Assembly: GCA_016783285.1 (NCBI GenBank) | Contig: JADHWW010000166.1 | Location: 1-11,540, forward strand | Length of the DNA: 11,540 bases | Source of the DNA: Anaerolineae bacterium | GTDB lineage: Bacteria > Chloroflexota > Anaerolineae > B4-G1 | Direction: 5' to 3' | Part shown: piece after piece, positions 5,713 through 11,540 of the stretch | Layout of the letters: every line of letters starts with the position of its first letter | Numbering within the stretch: the first letter of the stretch is position 1 | Made by a program: the position numbers and the translations under genes | The notes under the pieces: generated by a model | The model's database searches: none | Told to the model about the DNA's origin: nothing | What the model saw: the letters and a program-made list of their open reading frames with translations, nothing else

Positions 5713-8700
5713 CTATCGCGGCGCTATTGGCAACGTGAAGTGGAAGTGGCTACCGTGGTCTCCCTCGCTTTCGACCCAGATGCGCCCTCCGTGTGCTTCC
5801 ACAGCCAGTTTGCAAAATGCCAGGCCCAGCCCAATGCCTCGCCGCCGGCTATCCCGGTCTGGTATCTGTACGAAGCGCTCAAATATGCGATCCTGATACT
5901 CGTATGGGATGCCCGGTCCGGTGTCGTATACCGAGCAGCGCACGAAGTCTCCGTTCTCCAGTTGCACACTGACGGTGATCCGCCCGCCCAGCGGCGTGAA
6001 TTTAACCGCGTTGTCGAGCAAGTTGATGATTACCCGCTCGACCAGTTCCTTGTCCACATCCACACGAGGGAGATCGTCAGGGACTTCGATCTTAAGCCAC
6101 AAGCCTGATTCCTTTGCCAGCGGCGACACCAGCGATGTAGCCGAATGTACCAGCGGGGCCAGCGCATAAGGCCGCCGGTGGATTTTGGTCTCACCTGCCT
6201 CCAGGCGGCTTATATCGAGCAACGAATCTACCATGTTACGCATGCGCTGTGTGCTATGGGCTGCTATGTCCAGTGCTTGAGCCAGCAGGCTGTCCTGGGG
6301 TTCCTCCTGTACCACGTCCTGTATCAGTTCCAGGCTGCCCAGGATCGCGGCCAGCGGGCTGCGGAGGTCGTGTACGATCATACGCGTTACGTCCTCTTGC
6401 ATCTGCTCCAATTCTCTCTCCTCGGTAACATCGCGCAACACGAGCATCCAGCCCCATACGCGCCCGCTCTCGTCCAGCACCGGCGCCCCCATCCGCTCGA
6501 TGACGCGCTGGCGCGGAGCATTGAGCACGTAAGTATCTTTCACCAGTTCGGTCGGGCTGGTTGGCAGTTGGGCCAGGAGGCGCAGAAGTTCTGCCCTTGT
6601 GTAACCCAGTCGCGCCGCCAGCCGTCTGCCAGAGCCGCGCAGTAGATCTCGCAGGTTGCGTCCTTCTAATTCTGCCCGGTTCGCGTCCCACAAATCTTCG
6701 ATCATCGGATTCGCCAGCACCACGTGCCCGGTGGCGTCCAACATCAGGATACCCTCGCGCGTGGAGTTCAGGACTGCCTGCAGTCGGTCGCGCCCCTCGG
6801 CCGCCCGCTGGAAAAGCCGCGCATTCCGAATCGCGATCGCCGCCTGGACAGCCAGTTGTCTGACAAAGGCGGCGTGCTGTTCATCGAAAGCCGCCGGGTA
6901 TGTGCTTTCCAGGTTGATCACCCCCAACACGCCTCCTTCGTGTAAAATGGGGACGACCAGCTTTGAGCGTATACTTTGCCCATTCTTGCTCCCCAGACTC
7001 AGGTGTGGCACGTAGCCCGGGACCTGGCTCACATCCTCTACCAGCACGGGTTGCTGCGTGGATACAGCCCGCCCGGCGAGCCCTGTGTTTATATCTGTAA
7101 GCCATTCATCCGCTGTCAGCGCGCAGCCTCGGCACGAAACAACGTGCCCCTTTCCCTTGTCCGGTGTGATCATCACAACGGATCCCGGCGTAGCGCCTGT
7201 TGCCTGCATAGCGCAATCCAACACCAGGTCGATGACCCGGTCCAGGTCCAGCGTGCTGACCAGTTCGCGGCTGATCACTTCAAGCGCCGAAAATTCCTCC
7301 ACGCGACGCACCAGGGCGCGCTGGGTTCTCACGTACAGGCGGGCGTTCGCTACGGCGGCTGCGGCCTGGTTGGCGAAGGTGGTCAACAGGTCCACCTCAG
7401 CGAGGCCGAAGTGATGTACCTCGGGAAAGTAAATCGTCAGCGTGCCGATTATCTCGTCTTGTGCGATCAGCGGCACGTCGGCGAAGGCTCGGAATCCTTC
7501 CTGTACCGCCAATTCGTGAAGATGGGCAAAGCGTGAGTCGGAGTGGATATCGGCGACGAGGATCGGCTTCTTCTCTTCCGCACCCGTAGCCTGGTCTCCC
7601 TCCAATGCCATCCCATTGGATGCTCGCGCATATTCCTCGCTCAGTCCTTTGGAGGCCACCAGTCTCAGCGCTCCCTGCGTCTCATCCAGCAGGAAGATGG
7701 CAGACTTCTGGCTGCCCACCAACGACATTACAGAGGAGACGATCAGTTCCAGCACGCGGTCCAGGTCGAGAGTCGAACTGACGGCTGTGGAGATGGTGTT
7801 CAGCATCGCCAGTTCCGCGGCCCGTTGGCGGGCTTGGCCGTAGAGTTGGGCGTTGCTCATGGCCATCGCAGCCTGCGCTGCTATGGTCGAGAGTATCTCC
7901 ACGTGGCGCTCGTCGTACGCGTAGGCCTTCTCGTAACTTTGTATGCTAATCACGCCCAACACCCGGTTTCCCGCGATCATCGGCACGCCGAGCCATGATT
8001 GGGCATCTTCGTCAGTCGGCTCTACCCCCAGCCGGTCTGCCTCTTCGGCCACGTTCGATTGGATGAGGAGCGGAGTACGGTGGCGGATGACATACTCGGC
8101 CAGCCCATTGCCGAATGGCCGGCCGGGGCGGAAAACGCGGTCGCCGTTCTCGACGGTGAATGCAAAGTCAATGAACTCTCGCTCCGGATCGTAGAGCGCG
8201 ATATAGAAGTTATCGCCCGGCATCAGATGGGCGACCTGGGTGTGAATGACGCCGAGCAACTCCAGCAGATCGAGATTGGTGAGTGCCTGGCTGACCGCAT
8301 TCAGTGTGAAGAGTTCCTGAACCCGTTGCTGTACCCGCGTCCGCGCTTGCCCGGACTGCCAGATAACAAGTGCACCGCCCAGAAGCGCAACCGAGGAGAG
8401 CAAGAAGACCCCGATTCCCAGGCCATTGTAGATGCTGGCAACGAGGATGGACAGAGGCAGGGGCGCGAGTTCCAGGGTGATCACATTCCGCCACTCGGCC
8501 CGCCCCCGGGAGAGCAAAGGCTGCCGCTGTGCCCACAATAAGGCGGCAAAGCATAGCGAGTTGGTGACGAAGTAAAGCACGAACAGCGCCAGCAGCGGCA
8601 GGGAATCTGACACGCTCAGATCAAGAAGTGGAGCGGAGCCACCGAGCATGCGGAAGCCGCCCACACCCGCCAACAGGCTACAAGTCTGCATGCCGACGTT

Positions 8701-9060
8701 GCCAGCCATGGTGAACAGAGTGCGGCGGAGTGTGCGCGGCTCGTGTCCCAACGGCCGCGCCCAGACTGTTCTGACGGTGTCGGCGAGGAGGACACCTCCT
8801 GCGGAGGCGATCAACCCCGGCACGAGACCCAGCGCCAGGAAGCCGGACACGATCACCGTATGGGCAATTGTGACGACGCCGGACGAGGCGGGCAGCCCGA
8901 GAGCCATCGTCGCCGCGATCAGCACAGCGAACAGCAATACCCCCCCCCACGTTTCCCAGCTCAGAGACCTTTCGAAGAGGGCAAGAGCCGCGATAGCCGC
9001 CCCGGCCAGTATTCCGCCTGACAACATAAGTAGTTCATCTCGTTTAAGTGACCCATTCAT
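5713..9060 (-). CDS. Membrane-bound multi-GAF PAS sensor histidine kinase
   Basis: A 1115-residue protein. Residues about 10-235 contain six to eight hydrophobic segments of a MASE-like membrane sensor. Three GAF domains follow (about 250-405, 416-575, 586-748), each led by a similar helix with an LDLDRV-type ending in the second and third, pointing to tandem duplication. A PAS domain spans about 755-885. The HisKA domain has the phosphoacceptor H897 in MIVHDLRSPL. The ATPase domain shows N1017 in the N box (INLLDNAVKF), D1046 in DTGPGIP, and the G2 box GIGLGLAF. It should autophosphorylate and pass phosphate to a response regulator, but it has no receiver domain and no regulator gene is nearby, so it is an orphan here. 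GAF3 carries CRGC (C643, C646), absent from GAF1 and GAF2. ATG 9060 has a purine-rich AGGGGAAGAG upstream. The signal sensed is unknown. Confidence 0.95.
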   Translation of the reverse strand: MNGSLKRDELLMLSGGILAGAAIAALALFERSLSWETWGGVLLFAVLIAATMALGLPASSGVVTIAHTVIVSGFLALGLVPGLIASAGGVLLADTVRTVWARPLGHEPRTLRRTLFTMAGNVGMQTCSLLAGVGGFRMLGGSAPLLDLSVSDSLPLLALFVLYFVTNSLCFAALLWAQRQPLLSRGRAEWRNVITLELAPLPLSILVASIYNGLGIGVFLLSSVALLGGALVIWQSGQARTRVQQRVQELFTLNAVSQALTNLDLLELLGVIHTQVAHLMPGDNFYIALYDPEREFIDFAFTVENGDRVFRPGRPFGNGLAEYVIRHRTPLLIQSNVAEEADRLGVEPTDEDAQSWLGVPMIAGNRVLGVISIQSYEKAYAYDERHVEILSTIAAQAAMAMSNAQLYGQARQRAAELAMLNTISTAVSSTLDLDRVLELIVSSVMSLVGSQKSAIFLLDETQGALRLVASKGLSEEYARASNGMALEGDQATGAEEKKPILVADIHSDSRFAHLHELAVQEGFRAFADVPLIAQDEIIGTLTIYFPEVHHFGLAEVDLLTTFANQAAAAVANARLYVRTQRALVRRVEEFSALEVISRELVSTLDLDRVIDLVLDCAMQATGATPGSVVMITPDKGKGHVVSCRGCALTADEWLTDINTGLAGRAVSTQQPVLVEDVSQVPGYVPHLSLGSKNGQSIRSKLVVPILHEGGVLGVINLESTYPAAFDEQHAAFVRQLAVQAAIAIRNARLFQRAAEGRDRLQAVLNSTREGILMLDATGHVVLANPMIEDLWDANRAELEGRNLRDLLRGSGRRLAARLGYTRAELLRLLAQLPTSPTELVKDTYVLNAPRQRVIERMGAPVLDESGRVWGWMLVLRDVTEERELEQMQEDVTRMIVHDLRSPLAAILGSLELIQDVVQEEPQDSLLAQALDIAAHSTQRMRNMVDSLLDISRLEAGETKIHRRPYALAPLVHSATSLVSPLAKESGLWLKIEVPDDLPRVDVDKELVERVIINLLDNAVKFTPLGGRITVSVQLENGDFVRCSVYDTGPGIPYEYQDRIFERFVQIPDRDSRRRGIGLGLAFCKLAVEAHGGRIWVESEGDHGSHFHFTLPIAPR

Positions 9061-9126
9061 GATACTTCTCTTCCCCTGGTGAATAGGTGGGACGAAGCAG
9101 AACGCGCTGTTGCCCTCATATTCCTT

Positions 9127-10170
9127 TCACCATGCGTCACTGCTAGCGCTGGCTCTTTCTCTCTTGAGTATGTTCTTGGGATGTCGCAGCAATTGCCTGT
9201 ACCGCTGGCGCAACTGTTGGGGCGTCAACCGCTTGCCGCTCTCGAAGTGGACCACGGCTACTCGGCCTATCGCCCAGGTACCCAGTCCGTTCACGACAGC
9301 CGCGACCAACCATCCAGGCCCTGGAATGATCTTGGCCAACTCGCCGGCCAGGTAGCGTAGGCCAACGCCGCCAGCCATAGTTGTCAGTAACTCGCGCGCG
9401 TGGCGTACGCTCAACGACTCGCCGTATACGGCCGCAATGCGCAATACCAGGCGCACCTGTGATGCCAGCAGCAGTGGGATGTCGAGCCCGGGTATCGGTT
9501 CGGCGGCGATGATCGCGTTGAGCGTGGCCGCGCTGCGGATGAGCCGGTGGCTGAGTTGACGGCGGTAAGCGGGCAGTGCTCGTCCCAACGCGACTGCCAT
9601 CCAGGGATGTGCCTCCATGATCGCTGGCAAGAGCCGTTCCCCTACGCCTGCACCAGTCTTAGCCGAAATCGGGATCACCGTCGTACCTAGCTTTCGCTCG
9701 ACGTCGTCCAGTACGGCCGGAAGGTCGCGCTTGATCAGGTCAATCTTGTTCAGCGCGACGACCAGCGGCCTCTGGGCCATCCGCAACGCCTCGTAGAGAT
9801 CATAGTCCGATTGATGCAGTCCGGCAGATCCGTCCAGCACCAGCACGACCAGGTCGGCTTCCTTGGCGGCGGCTTGAGCGACTGCGGCCCGGTCTACCCC
9901 GCCCACCTCCCCGAGGCCTGGTGTATCCACCATAGTGAAAGGGCCGATCTCCTCCGTCACAAGCCCTTTGGTGGTTCCAGGCACCGCCTTGACGGCCGAT
10001 ACTTTGCGTCCCTTGATCAGGTTGAAGAGAGTGGATTTGCCGGAGTTGACCGGCCCGACGATGGCAAGGCGAGCGTGTGCTTCTTCCTCCACCTGAAACG
10101 AAAGCCTGTCCCAATCTAAGGCCTGGAACAGATTTCGAATGTCGGCCAACCGGGTTGGAAGTGATGGCAT
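9127..10170 (-). CDS. Era/Der-like GTPase with C-terminal DUF697-like domain
   Basis: A 347-residue protein with a complete G domain: G1 GPVNSGKST (39-47), G2 threonine in PGTTKG (66-67), G3 DTPG (82-85), G4 NKID (141-144) and G5 SAK (169-171). These fit the TrmE-Era-EngA-like GTPase superfamily. Residues about 200-310 are rich in hydrophobic helices (IPGLDIPLLLAS, then GPGWLVAAVVNGLGTWAIG) like the DUF697/YcjF-type tails found on membrane-linked GTPases. There is no KH or second G domain, so it is neither Era nor Der. A membrane-associated stress or envelope role is possible but inferred. ATG 10170 has only a GAGG at a rather long 11-base spacing. The kinase gene follows after 66 bases on the same strand, suggesting co-expression. 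A candidate promoter lies at 10204-10232. Confidence 0.9.
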   Translation of the reverse strand: MPSLPTRLADIRNLFQALDWDRLSFQVEEEAHARLAIVGPVNSGKSTLFNLIKGRKVSAVKAVPGTTKGLVTEEIGPFTMVDTPGLGEVGGVDRAAVAQAAAKEADLVVLVLDGSAGLHQSDYDLYEALRMAQRPLVVALNKIDLIKRDLPAVLDDVERKLGTTVIPISAKTGAGVGERLLPAIMEAHPWMAVALGRALPAYRRQLSHRLIRSAATLNAIIAAEPIPGLDIPLLLASQVRLVLRIAAVYGESLSVRHARELLTTMAGGVGLRYLAGELAKIIPGPGWLVAAVVNGLGTWAIGRVAVVHFESGKRLTPQQLRQRYRQLLRHPKNILKRERASASSDAW

Positions 10171-10203
10171 CGTGGGTATTGCCTCTACTATGGCTTGGTA
10201 CTG

Positions 10204-10232
10204 AGTTTAGCACAAAAGGCCCGGTAAGGCAA
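10204..10232 (-). promoter_or_regulatory. Candidate sigma-70-type promoter for the GTPase gene
   Basis: On the minus strand TTGCCT (10227-10232) and TAAACT (10204-10209) are separated by exactly 17 bases, and TG-rich sequence (TGTGC) precedes the -10 box. Each hexamer matches consensus at four of six positions. It would give a leader of roughly 25 bases before ATG 10170. This is pattern matching only. Confidence 0.4.
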
Positions 10233-10277
10233 CTGGGGAATGGACAATGGATGATGACAAATGAATGATGATTTGGT

Positions 10278-10302
10278 CATTGGCCATTGGCCATTGGCCA
10301 TT
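10278..10302. repeat. 7-bp tandem repeat CATTGGC, about 3.6 copies
   Basis: Three exact CATTGGC units and a partial fourth lie immediately after the ABC exporter gene in the direction of transcription. Each junction forms the palindrome TGGCCA. Just beyond (about 10239-10275) is looser AATGGA/GATGA-type repeat sequence. Together with the promoter candidate these fill the 134-base gap 10171-10304; I see no gene in it. Confidence 0.8.
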
Positions 10303-10304
10303 TC

Positions 10305-11540
10305 TCATGCAGCCTTTCCCTTGAACTGGCTCATGTACAAATTGTGATAGAACCCGCCTTGTGCCAGCAGTTCGTCGTGGGTGCCGTGCTCGATGATGCG
10401 ACCGTCGTTGATGACGAGCAGATTGTCGGCGTCGCGGATGGTGCTGAGCCGATGGGCGATGACGAAACTGGTGCGGCTTTCCATCAATCGGAGCAGGGCT
10501 TCCTGGATGCGAACCTCGGTGCGAGTGTCCACGCTGCTGGTGGCCTCGTCGAGAATCAAAATACTCGGATTGGCCAGGATGGCACGGGCGATGGCCAACA
10601 ACTGCCGCTGTCCCTGGCTCAAGTTGCTTGCACGCTCCGAGAGCTCGGTGTCATATCCTTTCGGAAGTCGGCGGACAAACTGATCGGCGTTCGCCAGTTT
10701 GGCCGCCGCGATGCACTCCTCGTCGGTGGCGTCTAAGCGACCGTAGCGGATGTTCTCCATCACTGTCTCCGAGAAGAGAAATGTGTCTTGCAGCACGATC
10801 CCCAGTTGGTGGCGCAGGCTTTCCTTCTGTACCTCGCGGATATCCTGACCATCAACGAGGATGGCTCCCCTGTCAATATCGTAGAAGCGCGTGAGCAGGT
10901 TGACGATGGTCGTCTTGCCTGCGCCCGTCGGCCCGACCAGCGCGATGGTCTGTCCGGGCTGCACTTGCAGACTCATGTCCTTGATGACGGGCACGCCGGG
11001 CACGTAGCTGAAGTCCACGTGGTCGAAGACCACCTCGCCGGCGACGTCGTCGAGCGCGACGGCGTGAGGCGCGTTGGTGAGTTCTGGCTGTTCGTCAATG
11101 GTCTCAAAGACCCGCTCGGAGCCGGCTAACGCGGCCTGCACCTGGTTGTAGAGGTTGCCCAACTGGCGCAGCGGCGCGGCGAACTTGCGCGAATAGTTGT
11201 AAAAGGCGGCGATGGTGCCGACCGTGGCCCAGCCCTGGAGCGCCATCCAGCCACCCAGCCCGGCAAGTACAGCGATGTTGGCATTGCTCAGGATCCCCAT
11301 CAGCGGCGGGACTAACATCGCGTAGGTCTGCGCGTGGATGCCGACCTGACGTACCATCTCGTTAGCCGCATCAAAATCTGCCAGTGTGCTAGCCTCCTGT
11401 CCAAACGCCATAATGACCCGCTGCCCGCTGAACATCTCCTCCAACTTTCCGTTCAACTGGCCGATCCGCATCTGGTATTCGCGGAAGCCTCTACGGGTGC
11501 GTTTCCCCACGAAGCCCACCAGCCCTATCATCAACGGGAA
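10305..11540 (-). CDS. ABC exporter, fused membrane and ATPase domains, 5' end outside the window
   Basis: The last 411 or so residues of a type IV (MsbA/LmrA-like) ABC half-transporter; the frame is open to the right edge, so the start and first membrane helices are missing. The visible membrane part has the exporter loop GKLEEMFSGQRVI and helices around GILSNANIAVLAG and TVGTIAAFYNYSRKF. The ATPase domain is complete: Walker A GPTGAGKT, Q loop LQDTF, signature LSQGQRQ, Walker B ILILDEA with the catalytic Glu, D loop SSVD and switch AHRLSTI. It would export lipids, drugs or peptides as a dimer with itself or with a second half-transporter, which often lies next to such genes and could be beyond the edge. 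All ATPase motifs are canonical, so it does not look like a degenerate partner. The GTPase gene follows after 134 bases. The substrate cannot be read. Confidence 0.94.
   Translation of the reverse strand, partial: FPLMIGLVGFVGKRTRRGFREYQMRIGQLNGKLEEMFSGQRVIMAFGQEASTLADFDAANEMVRQVGIHAQTYAMLVPPLMGILSNANIAVLAGLGGWMALQGWATVGTIAAFYNYSRKFAAPLRQLGNLYNQVQAALAGSERVFETIDEQPELTNAPHAVALDDVAGEVVFDHVDFSYVPGVPVIKDMSLQVQPGQTIALVGPTGAGKTTIVNLLTRFYDIDRGAILVDGQDIREVQKESLRHQLGIVLQDTFLFSETVMENIRYGRLDATDEECIAAAKLANADQFVRRLPKGYDTELSERASNLSQGQRQLLAIARAILANPSILILDEATSSVDTRTEVRIQEALLRLMESRTSFVIAHRLSTIRDADNLLVINDGRIIEHGTHDELLAQGGFYHNLYMSQFKGKAA

Overview
The window looks like chromosomal DNA of a GC-rich, free-living bacterium, most likely a Chloroflexota (Anaerolineae-like) relative. 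The grounds are indirect. There is a surface protein with a long Thr-Pro-rich linker and a C-terminal membrane anchor, a very large multi-GAF histidine kinase, a MNT/HEPN pair, and short degenerate tandem repeats in the gaps. No rRNA or marker gene settles the taxonomy. All ten protein genes are identifiable at least to family.

Left part, plus strand (1-3591): the 3' end of recJ is followed with almost no spacing by a minimal nucleotidyltransferase (MNT). Next come a 44-codon remnant of its HEPN partner, a UDP-glucuronate 4-epimerase-like sugar-nucleotide epimerase, and a secreted, C-terminally anchored glycoside-hydrolase-like protein. Spacings are +1, -14, +4 and -4 bases, so this is probably one transcript. 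The start of the last gene is built from short tandem repeats that appear to encode its signal peptide.

Right part, minus strand (3612-11540, transcribed right to left): an ABC exporter subunit (5' end outside the window), an Era/Der-type GTPase with a DUF697-like tail, a 1115-residue membrane histidine kinase with three GAF domains and a PAS domain, a homoserine-dehydrogenase-family enzyme, and a PAP2 membrane phosphatase. GTPase, kinase and dehydrogenase are closely spaced (66 and 15 bases) and may be co-transcribed from a candidate promoter at 10204-10232. A 133-base gap before the PAP2 gene holds a 66-base imperfect palindrome flanked by direct repeats. The two blocks converge at 3591/3612, where a hairpin spans both stop codons.

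Gaps are short; none exceeds 135 bases. The observations most worth checking are the HEPN toxin that has lost its catalytic core in frame, the repeat-derived signal peptide, and the palindromic element. I saw no CRISPR array, tRNA, rRNA, insertion sequence or phage gene, and no convincing new multi-gene system.
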